Part shown: positions 1 to 9,266 of the stretch, piece by piece
Position numbering within the stretch: position 1 is the stretch's first letter
How the letters are laid out: each line of letters opens with the position of its first letter
Source: Chryseobacterium sp. T16E-39
Lineage (GTDB): Bacteria > Bacteroidota > Bacteroidia > Flavobacteriales > Weeksellaceae
Reading direction: 5' to 3'
Length of the DNA stretch: 64,000 nt
NCBI RefSeq assembly: GCF_002216065.1
Contig: NZ_CP022282.1
Span: 3,348,001-3,412,000, forward strand
Program-made: the position numbers and the translations under genes
Notes under the pieces: model-generated
Told to the model about the DNA's origin: nothing
Database searches by the model: none
Seen by the model: only the letters and a program-made list of their open reading frames with translations

Positions 1-987
1 TATTGAGATCAGCACCACATTCTTTTTGAGTTCAGGCTGTTCTGAGATTATTTTTCTTGTAAGGTTAGGCTCTGAATACTGGCTTAAGAAATTACTTTCT
101 GCTTTCTTTTGATCGATTTGAGGATAAAACTGGAAATAATCTAATTCATTGTGGGTAAATGCCCAATAAAATTTTGGAAATCCGTTTGCCTCAATCTCTT
201 CAGCAAATACATTGGAAGATCTTATCTGCGTAGTGAACGTTAAACATATTAAGCTGATGCCGGCAAGTAGAATAAAAGAACCTAATAGAATCAATTTTTG
301 TTTGAAATTGGGAAGATCTTTGAGTTCATTTTTTGTTTTCTTGTAAATAAACCAGGTAATCGCTGATGTAATAGCAAATATAATCAGGAACAGGGGAACT
401 ACAGGATAGCTCTCCATAATGTTTCCTATTACTTCATTGGTGTAAATAAGATAATCTACCGCAATGAAATTATAGCGTAATCCAAACTCATTATAAAAGA
501 AATATTCGCTTACGGCATTAAATACAATAAGCAATACATATAAAAATAAAGTAATGAAGTAGAGAACATTCCTGATCTTAATTCTTTGGGATGGAAGAAA
601 CAACATTAAAGCAAAGAAGATGATTTTTAAGCCTATAAAAGCAAGTGCTATTTCTGCTATCGACCCACCATATTGCTTAAAAATATTATTTGGAATAAGC
701 AGGATGTAGAAAAAAAGGAGCAGTAAAGCTCCCAATATTATTTGTCCGTAAGGCTTTTTATATTTTGAATCTGAAAGAAACAGGAAATACAAAGCCAGAA
801 AGGAACTTGCTAAAATGAATACAAAAATATCATTGGCAAGCCCCACTACCAAAACTTTCAGTACCTCAAAAAAGCCAAAGCTTGCGGTAGTTATCGGGTG
901 AAAAAAGAATACTACTCTTACAATCAATGATACGATAAGATAAAAATATCCCAGGTATAAGAATGGTTTTATTTTTTGAGGATACAT
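1..987 (-). CDS. LTA synthase family / sulfatase-fold membrane transferase, N-terminal part (cut by window edge)
   Basis: The frame starts at an ATG at 987 and runs off the left edge, leaving 329 codons. The visible part is a hydrophobic region with several membrane helices (roughly residues 10-30, 40-72, 80-98, 110-130, 140-165 and 235-255), then a soluble stretch. The last visible residues, KKNVVLIS, match the point where the sulfatase-like phosphoglycerol transferase domain begins in LTA-synthase family proteins. Gram-negative members usually transfer head groups such as phosphoglycerol or phosphoethanolamine to envelope glycans. The catalytic Thr and metal ligands lie outside the window, so the activity is inferred. 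It follows ribH by 13 nt and is probably the last gene of the TPR-ribH operon. Confidence 0.75.
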   Translation of the reverse strand, partial: MYPQKIKPFLYLGYFYLIVSLIVRVVFFFHPITTASFGFFEVLKVLVVGLANDIFVFILASSFLALYFLFLSDSKYKKPYGQIILGALLLLFFYILLIPNNIFKQYGGSIAEIALAFIGLKIIFFALMLFLPSQRIKIRNVLYFITLFLYVLLIVFNAVSEYFFYNEFGLRYNFIAVDYLIYTNEVIGNIMESYPVVPLFLIIFAITSAITWFIYKKTKNELKDLPNFKQKLILLGSFILLAGISLICLTFTTQIRSSNVFAEEIEANGFPKFYWAFTHNELDYFQFYPQIDQKKAESNFLSQYSEPNLTRKIISEQPELKKNVVLISI

Positions 988-1000
988 AATGATTTAGGTT

Positions 1001-1519
1001 TTAAGAATTTCCAAAGCCAATATTAGTCTTTTTTTCAGATAGTTTCCTTTTAAAATCTATCATTCTTAGGGCTGTAACGGCAGCTTCAACACCTTTATTG
1101 CCTAAATCTCCGCCGCTACGTGCGATAGATTGCTCTTTGGTGTCATCAGTAAGAACACAGAAAATGGTTGGAGTATCCGTTAGAATGTTACAGTCTTTTA
1201 TTCCCTGAGCTACTCCTGCAGATACGAAATCAAAGTGAGGAGTCTCTCCTCTGATAATACATCCTATTGCAATTACTGCATCGAATTTTCGTTCTTTGCA
1301 AAGCTGCATACTTGCATAATTTAATTCAAATGCTCCGGGAACGGTAAAAAGTTTTATATTTTCTTTTTTTACTCCTTCTTTTTCAAGGATTTCTAAAGCT
1401 GCATCACGAAGATTGTAAGTTACAAAGTCATTCCACTCAGAAAAAACAATGCCGATAGAAAAATCTTCGGCATTGGTTATATGAAGTGGCTTGTAATCGG
1501 AAAGATTAACTGTTGCCAT
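1001..1519 (-). CDS. ribH: 6,7-dimethyl-8-ribityllumazine synthase
   Basis: This is the penultimate enzyme of riboflavin synthesis; it condenses 5-amino-6-ribitylaminouracil with 3,4-dihydroxy-2-butanone 4-phosphate in the cytoplasm. At 172 residues it is a normal length. Family signatures are complete: the substrate-stacking aromatic region around W29, PGAFE at 61-65, the catalytic segment GCIIRGETPHFD at 86-97 with H95, and the phosphate-binding ARSGGDLGNKG region near 133-143. Its ATG lies 3 nt beyond the stop of the upstream TPR gene, so the two are almost certainly cotranscribed. No other rib gene is in the window. Confidence 0.97.
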   Translation of the reverse strand: MATVNLSDYKPLHITNAEDFSIGIVFSEWNDFVTYNLRDAALEILEKEGVKKENIKLFTVPGAFELNYASMQLCKERKFDAVIAIGCIIRGETPHFDFVSAGVAQGIKDCNILTDTPTIFCVLTDDTKEQSIARSGGDLGNKGVEAAVTALRMIDFKRKLSEKKTNIGFGNS

Positions 1520-1522
1520 TTT

Positions 1523-2230
1523 TTAATAATATTTAGTCATTTCAATATAAGAGTCAGACATTCCGTTGTCGTAGTCCTGATATTTTTCTTCAATAGATGA
1601 AAAGTATTTTTTAGCGTCTGCATTTTTCTTTAATCCTAATGCAACGATCCCTGCTTTTCTTGTAAAATAATATGAAGTATAAGGATCAGAAGAGGCTGTA
1701 GAAGCTTTGTCTAATAAGGATAGAGCTTCATCATTTTTATTAAGACCTGATTTAGCGTCTGCCATAGCTCCGTATTTCATAGCCATTAATGTTTTGTTAT
1801 CTGAAGAAAACTGATCTAAAAGATCATAAGCTTCCTGGAATTTTCCTTCTTTGAATTTTAATAAACCAGCATTATAACCAGCAAGTTTACCTATGTCAGT
1901 AGAAGAGAAGTCATTGTAAGTTCCAATAAAACCTGGGTTTGCAGCAGACTTACCCCCTAGAGCTTCTTTATCTTTACCTTCAGTAAGATTTTTTTGAGCG
2001 GCAAGGAATGTTTTTACTGCTTCAGTATTTTGAGGAGCAACTACAAATTGTTTGTATGCGAAAAAACCTAGAACTCCTAAAACTAAAGCCCCAAAAACAA
2101 TACCTAGAGGTTTTGAGTACTTTTCAAGGAATCTTTCTGTGTTTAAAGCCTCTCTGTCAAGATCTTTAAAAAATTCCACTGTTTCTTTACCTTCTTGCTC
2201 TTTTTGAGCATTCTTTGCAAGTTTTGCCAT
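1523..2230 (-). CDS. TPR-repeat protein with one N-terminal membrane anchor (YfgM-like)
   Basis: 235 residues. A charged N-terminal tail of about 40 residues precedes a single membrane helix (about 41-65), then helical repeats of TPR type (about 75-230). This matches the type II membrane TPR proteins related to YfgM, which act as envelope or Sec-associated chaperones; the specific role here is unknown. A well-formed promoter lies directly upstream (2252-2282), so this gene probably leads a TPR-ribH-LTA-synthase-like operon. The link to riboflavin synthesis is positional only. Confidence 0.8.
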   Translation of the reverse strand: MAKLAKNAQKEQEGKETVEFFKDLDREALNTERFLEKYSKPLGIVFGALVLGVLGFFAYKQFVVAPQNTEAVKTFLAAQKNLTEGKDKEALGGKSAANPGFIGTYNDFSSTDIGKLAGYNAGLLKFKEGKFQEAYDLLDQFSSDNKTLMAMKYGAMADAKSGLNKNDEALSLLDKASTASSDPYTSYYFTRKAGIVALGLKKNADAKKYFSSIEEKYQDYDNGMSDSYIEMTKYY

Positions 2231-2251
2231 AAATTCTTAAAAATTGAATTG

Positions 2252-2282
2252 CAAATTTAATTGTTTCTGAGGGATTTACAAA
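2252..2282 (-). promoter_or_regulatory. Bacteroidota-type promoter for the TPR-ribH operon
   Basis: On the minus strand TTTG (2282-2279) is followed by 19 nt and then TAAATTTG (2259-2252). This matches the Bacteroidota housekeeping consensus TTTG-N19-TAnnTTTG. It sits 22 nt upstream of the ATG at 2230. Confidence 0.75.
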
Positions 2283-2300
2283 ATACTTTGAATGTATTAT

Positions 2301-2837
2301 TTAATATTCTAAAATATGATAGATTTCCGCGTTGAATTTTTTTAGTTTTTCATCACCATTTAAATCTTTTAAAGCAGTTAAAAAACTGAACTGTGTTACT
2401 TTCGCACCTTGTTTTTCAACTAATTTTGCAGCAGCTTCCGTTGTTCCTCCAGTTGCAAGCAAGTCATCATGAATTAGAATTCGTTGTCCTTTTTTTATCT
2501 GGCCTTCGCGGGTTTCTATTTCTGCGCTTCCATATTCCAGATCATACTTTTCTGAAATTATGGGTGGCGGTAGTTTCCCTTTTTTTCTAATTAAGATAAA
2601 TGGAACCTCCAGAGCGACTGCTATGGCAATTCCGAAAAGATATCCACGACTTTCAATCCCACAAACGGCATCTATTTTTCCTTTACTGAATTTAACAAGA
2701 TCTTCAATTACATCTTCATACAACTTTGGATTAAGAAAGATAGGTGAAATGTCTTTAAACTGAATTCCGGGAATCGGAAAGTCAGGGACATTTTCAATCG
2801 TATTTTCCAGTTGCTGTATTAATTCCTGTGAGGCCAT
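2301..2837 (-). CDS. apt: Adenine phosphoribosyltransferase
   Basis: Salvages adenine and PRPP to AMP in the cytoplasm. 178 residues, the usual length. The PRPP-binding signature ILIHDDLLATGGTTEA is at about 120-135, and the N-terminal VPDFPIPGIQFKDI stretch is typical of Apt. The ATG at 2837 abuts the stop codon of the upstream lipoprotein gene with no intervening base, implying translational coupling or at least cotranscription. There is no obvious terminator between this gene and the next promoter at 2282. Confidence 0.97.
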   Translation of the reverse strand: MASQELIQQLENTIENVPDFPIPGIQFKDISPIFLNPKLYEDVIEDLVKFSKGKIDAVCGIESRGYLFGIAIAVALEVPFILIRKKGKLPPPIISEKYDLEYGSAEIETREGQIKKGQRILIHDDLLATGGTTEAAAKLVEKQGAKVTQFSFLTALKDLNGDEKLKKFNAEIYHILEY

Positions 2838-4031
2838 TTATGGATTTATTTTATAACTGGAAATTTTCCAGTCGCCGTTTACATTCTTAAGGCCGAAAGT
2901 TACTTTCAGAGAAGTTGTTTTTCCGTTTTTGTCTGTAACATCGTATGTCGCATTTACACTTGAGCTGCTTGTGTTGGTTGCATTCGTAGTGATATTTTTA
3001 ACGCTAACATTCTTTACTGATCCAAATCCTGAAGTAGGGTTTGAAAAAGATTCATAACTTCCCCAGCTTGGATTATTTGAAGCATCAAATGCTGCTTTTA
3101 AATTCTGTGAACTTACGTTATTTAAAAATTTAGTTACAGTGTTTTTTGGATCTGCTACTGGTTGTTTAGGTGTAGCAGGCACTGGAGTTGCAGAAGGATC
3201 TGTCGGCGAAGGAGCAGTTCCTGTCGGATTGTTAGGATCAATTACTGCGTTTGGATCTGTATTTACTACTGTTGAGTCTGTTTTTGGAGGTGCAGGAACT
3301 TTTAATGCTGAAGGATTAACATCCAATCCGATCTTAGACATTTTGAAAGTTTTCGCTGTCGTCTTAACAGAAACTGTGATATCTATTTTGTTATCTACAA
3401 CTTTTGAGGCTAAGAGTGACGAAAATCTCAAATTGAATCCTTTAAAATTATTATCCGTCATTAGGTTTTTAGCTGTTGAAAGTTTTACACCATTACTGAA
3501 AACTTCCAAGGTTGCCTCAAGTCCTGCACCGGTAAATGTAACTGGATTTCCAGCATTATCTACAAGTTTAGGAATGATTTGAATTGCTGTTGCACCATTT
3601 CCATCGTCAGCTGATGGTCTTGTGATAATACTCAATGAATTAGCTTTAACATCATTAGGATCGCTTTCTTTTGCTTTTTCATCTCCAAAGATATTCATTT
3701 CACCAAGTGAAGGAGGGGCAGTACTTGCCCATTCGATATTGTTTTTTTGAGCAACTTCATCAGCCATAGACAAAATTTCAGGAACTTTTTTTCCATCAAT
3801 AAGTTTACCCAGGGCCTTCACTTCATTGATATCGCCATCTGCATCTACTCCAAATGTTTTGAGGATGTAAAGCGCTTCATTAAACTTGATCTGTTTAATG
3901 GTAGAAAGGCTGGAAGCCATGTCGTTGATACTTGACTGTAAAGTTTTTGTACTCGTAGCATCTACATGATCTTTCTTGCATGCTGTAAAAAGCAATAAAC
4001 TAAAAATTAGTAGAAGAGAAAACTTTTTCAT
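2838..4031 (-). CDS. Lipoprotein with proline/threonine-rich linker, unknown function
   Basis: 397 residues with a lipoprotein signal (lipobox FTAC, C18) and a KKD sequence after the cysteine. I do not recognise the N-terminal half (about 30-235). Residues about 245-300 are low-complexity Pro/Thr/Asp/Asn, a flexible linker. The last about 100 residues (300-397) form a compact alpha+beta segment ending in GDWKISSYKI, which resembles the NTF2-like/DUF4878 type of small lipoprotein domain; that similarity is inferred. The gene stop directly abuts the apt start, but nothing suggests a purine role. Confidence 0.7.
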   Translation of the reverse strand: MKKFSLLLIFSLLLFTACKKDHVDATSTKTLQSSINDMASSLSTIKQIKFNEALYILKTFGVDADGDINEVKALGKLIDGKKVPEILSMADEVAQKNNIEWASTAPPSLGEMNIFGDEKAKESDPNDVKANSLSIITRPSADDGNGATAIQIIPKLVDNAGNPVTFTGAGLEATLEVFSNGVKLSTAKNLMTDNNFKGFNLRFSSLLASKVVDNKIDITVSVKTTAKTFKMSKIGLDVNPSALKVPAPPKTDSTVVNTDPNAVIDPNNPTGTAPSPTDPSATPVPATPKQPVADPKNTVTKFLNNVSSQNLKAAFDASNNPSWGSYESFSNPTSGFGSVKNVSVKNITTNATNTSSSSVNATYDVTDKNGKTTSLKVTFGLKNVNGDWKISSYKINP

Positions 4032-4048
4032 TTTTATTTGGTTTGTTA

Positions 4049-4078
4049 CAAATTTAGTAAAACCTTTATTAATAGAAA
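4049..4078 (-). promoter_or_regulatory. Probable promoter of the lipoprotein-apt operon
   Basis: On the minus strand TTTC (4078-4075), 18 nt, then TAAATTTG (4056-4049). The -7 element is perfect and the -33 element is one base off. It lies 18 nt upstream of the ATG at 4031. Confidence 0.6.
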
Positions 4079-4133
4079 TTTTTTATTTTTTATTTTCTTT
4101 CTGAGACCATCCATTTCATATAAAAAGTTGATT

Positions 4134-5150
4134 TTATTTTTTGTTAAGCTGCTCTTTAAGGTCGCCTTTAAAAAAATTACTGAAAATAGTTTGCATATTA
4201 GGAAACGATGCATCTTGCCAGAATTTTGTTTGATAATTGCTGTTATCCTTATCATATCTTACTTTTTCGATATCGTTGTTATTTTCGAAACTGAATTCAG
4301 TAGGATAGAAGTTTGAATAAGCGATTATTTGATTAAAGTTCGGCTCACTTTTATGTTTTAATTTAATAAAGTTAAGTTCATTATACTCCAGAAAATCTTT
4401 TAAGGTTTTGGAGGAGCCTTGTTCAAATGAAAGATTCAGAATTGTTCTTAGATCGTAGAATCGAAATCCCAGGAAGGCAAACTCTTTCTCCTGCAACAAA
4501 CCACCGGAAATTTCTATTTGATCTTTTCGTTCTCCTTTGAGCTCTTTTATTGCTGTCATTCTTGTTTTATACTCTTCAGGATTCCCGATATGTTTTAATT
4601 TTGGAAGATTTAAAGAATTTCCATAATCCCATGATGAAGTATGTTTTTTTTCATTTTTAGGATCTTCTAATCTATAAATTCTATATTGTTGAACATTCGT
4701 GCTTTTTAACTTTTTACTTTTATTGTCAAAAATGTATGTTATAATTCCGTCAGCATAAGCATTGAGTTTGTTATTGACAGTTACATATGAATTGAAATTG
4801 CCTTTTATAAAAATATATTTTGCAGGTTTATTATTCTTGATAATAACGGGCTCAATTTCCTTGATACGATCATTGATCTTTATTACATCATGATCAAGTT
4901 CTGCATATGAAAGTGATGCTACCGAGAAATTATCATAGATTAATTGAAACTTTTCCTGAGTTGGATCTAATGTCTTTTTATCTATTTTACCCTCAATGTC
5001 AGAATAAGCCAAGATGCTTCCATCTTTTCCAAATACTGAGACTCTCGGAAGAGGTTTATTGTCTTTTTCTGAAACAAAAGTAATAGTCTGCGCATGGGTC
5101 AGATTAAGTATGAGTGTAAAAAGAATTTGTAATAAATAGTTTGTTTTCAT
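4134..5150 (-). CDS. Secreted protein with an N-terminal carboxypeptidase-regulatory-like domain
   Basis: 338 residues. Residues 1-20 are a Sec signal peptide ending at THAQ. About 22-75 read like the start of a CarboxypepD-regulatory-like beta-sandwich (motifs such as DNKPLPRVSVFGKDG and YSDIEGKI), common in exported Bacteroidota proteins. The rest is not recognisable to me. There is no sorting domain at the C-terminus. It stands between the lipoprotein-apt operon and the end of the Act operon, with 145 nt and a terminator separating it from actF, so it is not part of the respiratory operon. Confidence 0.65.
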   Translation of the reverse strand: MKTNYLLQILFTLILNLTHAQTITFVSEKDNKPLPRVSVFGKDGSILAYSDIEGKIDKKTLDPTQEKFQLIYDNFSVASLSYAELDHDVIKINDRIKEIEPVIIKNNKPAKYIFIKGNFNSYVTVNNKLNAYADGIITYIFDNKSKKLKSTNVQQYRIYRLEDPKNEKKHTSSWDYGNSLNLPKLKHIGNPEEYKTRMTAIKELKGERKDQIEISGGLLQEKEFAFLGFRFYDLRTILNLSFEQGSSKTLKDFLEYNELNFIKLKHKSEPNFNQIIAYSNFYPTEFSFENNNDIEKVRYDKDNSNYQTKFWQDASFPNMQTIFSNFFKGDLKEQLNKK

Positions 5151-5241
5151 AGTAAATAATGGGTGTTTACTGATTGGTATTTATATGTAAGACAACATAT
5201 TTCCTGAATGGTTGCATGAAAACCCGATTTTTTGCATAAAA

Positions 5242-5270
5242 AAAGACTGATTATTTAATAATCAGTCTTT
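5242..5270 (-). terminator. Rho-independent terminator of the act operon
   Basis: A near-perfect inverted repeat (AAAGACTGATTATT and its complement) forms a stem of about 12 bp with a small loop. On the minus strand it is followed by a run of T. It lies 26 nt past the actF stop. Confidence 0.8.
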
Positions 5271-5295
5271 TATAGTTTTATTTTGTTACAAGTCC

Positions 5296-6627
5296 TTAGA
5301 AAGGATACTCATAAATTTCAGATTCGTGTAAGAACGGGTTTCCTGTAGGAATTAGTTTCAGTTTAGATAATGCTGTCATTACAGTAAACATGAACAACCC
5401 AACTACAAATAAGATAGATCCCAGTATTAAAATGAATACCTCAGGAGTTTTCCAGTATGGTCCAACCGTTCCAGGCATTACCATATTGAAGTAATCTAAA
5501 ATATGTCCTAAAATAACAACCACCGCCATTACAGTAACTACTTTATAGTTTCTCTTAATGCTACTACTTACTAATACTAATAAAGGTAATAGGAAGTTGA
5601 TAATTAACATTGGTAAGAATGTTGGTGAATAGTGTTGGAATCTTCCAAAGAAGTAGTTAACCTCTTCTGGTACGTTTGCATACCAATAAAGCATAAACTG
5701 TGCAAACCATGTATACGTCCAAAGCATACTTGTAGCGAAAAGGAATACCCCAAGATCGTGCAAGTGATTATCATTGAACTGAGGTAAGAATCCGTTTTTC
5801 TTAAGATATACACTGATCAAAATAATCACAGCAATACCACTAGAAAGACAACTTACCATTGAATACCAGATATACATTGTAGAATACCAGTGAGGGTCAA
5901 TAGACATCAACCAGTCCCAAGCCCAAGCAGCTGAACAGAAGCCGAAGAATACGATATATCCTACTGCCCATCTGTAAAGGAATTGATACTCTACTCTTGA
6001 TTTTGTCTCATCCACTTTTTTAGACTGCGCTTTCAGTTTCCATGCAAAGAAAGAAGCTCCAATTACATATAAGAAAGTTCTGAATGCATAGAAAGGGATA
6101 TTTAAGAATCTTTTCTTTTCAAATAAGATCACATCAAAGTGCGGGGAATCCGGGTTTGTCAACTCAGGATCCATCCAGTGGAATAAGTGCCCTTGGTGAT
6201 AGATATTTAATAACATAAGGATAATCAGAATTGCTCCTCCATATGGAATATAAGAAGCAATCGCTTCCATTACTCTTGTAATAATGATTGGCCAACCTGC
6301 ATGAGCAGCATGCTGAATACAGTAGAAAAATAATACTGCACAACTTACTCCAAAGAAAAATACAGCTACAAAGTGTAATGATGCCAAAGGTTGGTTGTGA
6401 ACCTGTAATTCTGCATGCTCTAAATGAGCAGCATGATCCTGAGGACCTACCATCTCACTTGAATGAGTAGGAGCATTATGACCTGAAGCATGAACAGCTT
6501 CCATCATCTGTTCAATTTTCTCTGTGCTGATTCCTTTGTTCAAGAAAAAACCAATACTAAATAGAACTAAACCTACTACAAGTAGTATTATAGAAATTGA
6601 TTTTAATTTTGGTGAAAAAGTATACAT
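5296..6627 (-). CDS. actF: Alternative complex III subunit ActF (quinol:cytochrome c oxidoreductase, NrfD-like membrane subunit 2)
   Basis: 443 residues with about ten membrane helices, the NrfD/PsrC-type fold expected of ActF. ActC and ActF are the two integral subunits of alternative complex III, which oxidises menaquinol and reduces a c-type cytochrome or the terminal oxidase. The order actA-B-C-D-E-F is complete and colinear here. Helix 1 (about 12-30) is followed by an unusual His-rich segment at 46-77 with seven histidines. It is the last operon gene, followed by the terminator at 5242-5270; no cytochrome oxidase genes follow it. Confidence 0.93.
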   Translation of the reverse strand: MYTFSPKLKSISIILLVVGLVLFSIGFFLNKGISTEKIEQMMEAVHASGHNAPTHSSEMVGPQDHAAHLEHAELQVHNQPLASLHFVAVFFFGVSCAVLFFYCIQHAAHAGWPIIITRVMEAIASYIPYGGAILIILMLLNIYHQGHLFHWMDPELTNPDSPHFDVILFEKKRFLNIPFYAFRTFLYVIGASFFAWKLKAQSKKVDETKSRVEYQFLYRWAVGYIVFFGFCSAAWAWDWLMSIDPHWYSTMYIWYSMVSCLSSGIAVIILISVYLKKNGFLPQFNDNHLHDLGVFLFATSMLWTYTWFAQFMLYWYANVPEEVNYFFGRFQHYSPTFLPMLIINFLLPLLVLVSSSIKRNYKVVTVMAVVVILGHILDYFNMVMPGTVGPYWKTPEVFILILGSILFVVGLFMFTVMTALSKLKLIPTGNPFLHESEIYEYPF

Positions 6628-6635
6628 TTCTTTTC

Positions 6636-7334
6636 TTATTTTTTAGTTGCGGTAGTAGTCTCTGTTGTTGCTGCAGCTGGTGTAGCTGGAGCTGTTGTAG
6701 CTGCTGCAGGTGCTGCATTTTTCTTGAAAGCACTGATTACATACATTGCTACTCTCCATCTGTCTCCTGCGTTCAATTGTCCCGCATAAGAACCCATTGC
6801 ATTTCTACCGTTTGTTAATACATAATGAACAGATCCTACAGTAATTTCTCTGTCAGCGTAATTAGGTACACCAGAGAAAGCACCGCTTTGTACAATTGGA
6901 CCTTGTCCATCTCCTCCTGTTCCATGACATGCTGCACAAGTACGATCAAACAACATTTTACCTCTTTCAATATCCTTAGCTGCATTAGCTGGATTTAAAG
7001 GTGAAGCTGTCAGTTTTTTTGATGCATCATATCCTGCATTGTACTCATCTACATTTTTCGGAAGTAAACTTTCTTCGAAAACTCCGTCTTTATTTTGAGC
7101 AACACTTCCTTCTACCGGAGCAAGTCCTGTTGCAAAGCTATTTTTTACAAACGCTGGAATTTCATTCTCATGATCTGAATAAGCGTCCTGAGCTTTCATC
7201 AATGGATCATAAGCTACCGGGAAATACATATCCGGGAAATATACCAGGGGTGCATTTTCTTTCGGTCCGCAAGAATTAAGTAAAACTGTTGTTAAACCTA
7301 AGATTGCAGTAATTCTTAGTACATTCTTTTTCAT
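6636..7334 (-). CDS. actE: Alternative complex III subunit ActE (monoheme cytochrome c lipoprotein)
   Basis: 232 residues. The signal ends in a lipobox LLNSC (C22), so it is membrane-anchored at the outer face of the inner membrane. One heme site, CAACH, is at 133-137, with the likely axial methionine near M180 in NAMGSY. The C-terminal tail (about 205-232) is Ala/Thr/Pro-rich low-complexity sequence. Its stop is 8 nt before the actF start, and its start is 1 nt past the actD stop, a tight operon arrangement. Confidence 0.93.
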   Translation of the reverse strand: MKKNVLRITAILGLTTVLLNSCGPKENAPLVYFPDMYFPVAYDPLMKAQDAYSDHENEIPAFVKNSFATGLAPVEGSVAQNKDGVFEESLLPKNVDEYNAGYDASKKLTASPLNPANAAKDIERGKMLFDRTCAACHGTGGDGQGPIVQSGAFSGVPNYADREITVGSVHYVLTNGRNAMGSYAGQLNAGDRWRVAMYVISAFKKNAAPAAATTAPATPAAATTETTTATKK

Positions 7335-7335
7335 T

Positions 7336-7857
7336 TTAAGCGTCTTTAACAGTTATTTCTTCAACTCCAGTTTCAATAAGTAGCTGTTTTACAGATTCTA
7401 CATCTTCAGTTACAAACTCCATCATGAATTTGTCATCTGTAGTTCTTGGATCTGGATTTTGTGCCGGAGCTCCAGGATACATCTTATTTCTAACTAAGAA
7501 GGTAAGAGACATCATGTGAGCAGCACAGAATACCATTAATTCAAACATTGGAACTACGAATGCCGGCATGTTATGTCCCCAATCAAAAGCTGGTTTACCA
7601 CCAATATTTTGAGGCCAGTCATGATTCATTACGTACCAGGTTACAGTCGCACCGATGGTAACACCATAAAGTGCATAGAAGAAAGCAGCATCAGAAATTC
7701 TGGTTTTCTTTAAACCTAAAGCTTTATCTAGTCCGTGAACAGGGAATGGAGTATAAACTTCGTTTATCGTTATTCCTTTATCGTTGAATGCTTTAACGCC
7801 GTTCATTAAATCGTCGTCATCAGCATAAAGTCCGTATACAATTTTAGTGGTGCTCAT
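7336..7857 (-). CDS. actD: Alternative complex III subunit ActD (DUF3341)
   Basis: I place the start at the ATG at 7857 (MSTTKIVYGL), giving 173 residues; an in-frame upstream start at 7884 would add nine residues and lengthen the overlap with actC. The chosen start overlaps the actC end by 14 nt. Family features are an N-terminal soluble ferredoxin-like part with a YADDDD stretch, two membrane helices (about 73-95 and 108-130) and a short C-terminal domain. ActD is a small membrane subunit without cofactors. Confidence 0.9.
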   Translation of the reverse strand: MSTTKIVYGLYADDDDLMNGVKAFNDKGITINEVYTPFPVHGLDKALGLKKTRISDAAFFYALYGVTIGATVTWYVMNHDWPQNIGGKPAFDWGHNMPAFVVPMFELMVFCAAHMMSLTFLVRNKMYPGAPAQNPDPRTTDDKFMMEFVTEDVESVKQLLIETGVEEITVKDA

Positions 7858-9241
7858 CTCCTTCTTTTGCTTTATAAGTTTCACCTGAGATTTTCAAAAT
7901 CGATTTTAATTCAGCCTGTGCAATTACAGGGAATGTTCTCGCATATAATAAGAATAATACAGAGAAGAATCCGATTGTTCCTAAATATACACCCACGTCA
8001 ATAATCGTTGGTTTAAACATCGTCCATGATCCTGGCAAGTAATCTCTTGAAAGGTTGATAACGATGATATCAAAACGCTCAAACCACATACCGATGTTGA
8101 TAATTAATGCAACAATAAATGTCCAGATAATATTCGTTCTTGCTCTTTTGAACCAGAAAGAAGCCGGGATAATTAAGTTACAAGTAATCAACGCCCAGAA
8201 AGCCCACCAGTAAGGTCCTGTTGCAGCACCTGGAGAAAGATAAGTAAAGTCTTCAAATCTTGATCCGGAATACCATCCGATGAAATATTCAGTTGCATAT
8301 GCTACGGTTACCATACCACCTGTTACAACGATTACGATGTTCATAATCTCGATGTGATACATCGTGATATAATCTTCTAAGTGGCAAACTTTTCTAGCAA
8401 TTAACAATAGTGTTTGTACCATTGCGAATCCTGAGAAAATCGCACCTGCAACGAAGTAAGGAGGATAGATCGTAGAGTGCCATCCTTTAATAACCGAAGT
8501 TGCGAAGTCAAAAGATACGGTAGTGTGTACTGAGAATACAAGTGGAGTTGCTAAACCTGCCAATACCAAAGATAGTTCTTCGAATCTCTGCCAGTGTTTT
8601 GCTTTACCACCCCAACCGAATGCAAGGAATGTATAAATTTTTCTTGTCCAAGGCGTTTTAGCTCTATCTCTGATCATTGCAAAGTCAGGGATTAATCCCA
8701 TAAACCAGAATACTGTAGATACTGAGAAATACGTAGAGATTGCAAATACGTCCCAAAGTAGAGGAGAGTTAAAGTTCCCCCAAAGAGAACCAAACTGGTT
8801 AGGAAGAGGGAATACCCAATATCCAACCCAAACTCTACCCATGTGAATTACAGGGAAGATTGCTGCCTGTACAACTGCGAAGATCGTCATCGCTTCAGCT
8901 GAACGGTTTACAGACATTCTCCAACGCTGTCTAAATAATAATAATACCGCTGAGATTAAGGTTCCGGCGTGACCAATACCTACCCACCATACGAAGTTGG
9001 TAATATCCCAACCCCAGTTAATAGTTCTATTAAGCCCCCATGCTCCAATACCTGTTCCGATAGTATAAGCGATACACCCGAATCCATAGATGAATAGAAC
9101 TAATGCTGCATATAGTGATACCCACCATAATTTACCTGCTCTTTCTTCGATAGGTCGTGCAATATCTTCTGTGATATCGTGATAAGTTTTGTGACCAATA
9201 ATTAGAGGTTCCCTTATCGGAGCTTCGTAATGTCCTGACAT
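7844..9241 (-). CDS. actC: Alternative complex III subunit ActC (NrfD/PsrC-like quinol-binding membrane subunit)
   Basis: 465 residues, about ten membrane helices, strongly Trp-rich as usual for NrfD-type subunits of this complex. It is the proposed quinol oxidation site beside the ActB iron-sulfur subunit. Segments such as WWVGIGHAGTLISAVL and the WFERFDIIV stretch near 385 are typical ActC sequence. It starts 25 nt after the actB stop and its end overlaps actD. Confidence 0.95.
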   Translation of the reverse strand: MSGHYEAPIREPLIIGHKTYHDITEDIARPIEERAGKLWWVSLYAALVLFIYGFGCIAYTIGTGIGAWGLNRTINWGWDITNFVWWVGIGHAGTLISAVLLLFRQRWRMSVNRSAEAMTIFAVVQAAIFPVIHMGRVWVGYWVFPLPNQFGSLWGNFNSPLLWDVFAISTYFSVSTVFWFMGLIPDFAMIRDRAKTPWTRKIYTFLAFGWGGKAKHWQRFEELSLVLAGLATPLVFSVHTTVSFDFATSVIKGWHSTIYPPYFVAGAIFSGFAMVQTLLLIARKVCHLEDYITMYHIEIMNIVIVVTGGMVTVAYATEYFIGWYSGSRFEDFTYLSPGAATGPYWWAFWALITCNLIIPASFWFKRARTNIIWTFIVALIINIGMWFERFDIIVINLSRDYLPGSWTMFKPTIIDVGVYLGTIGFFSVLFLLYARTFPVIAQAELKSILKISGETYKAKEGDEHH

Positions 9242-9266
9242 TTTTTACCTATTTATTATTTAAACT

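Noticed and set aside
3139..3582. 147-aa plus-strand open frame opposite the Pro/Thr-rich lipoprotein linker
   Set aside because: It is the antisense shadow of a low-complexity coding region (Gly/Val-rich mirror of Pro/Thr), with no promoter box or start context.
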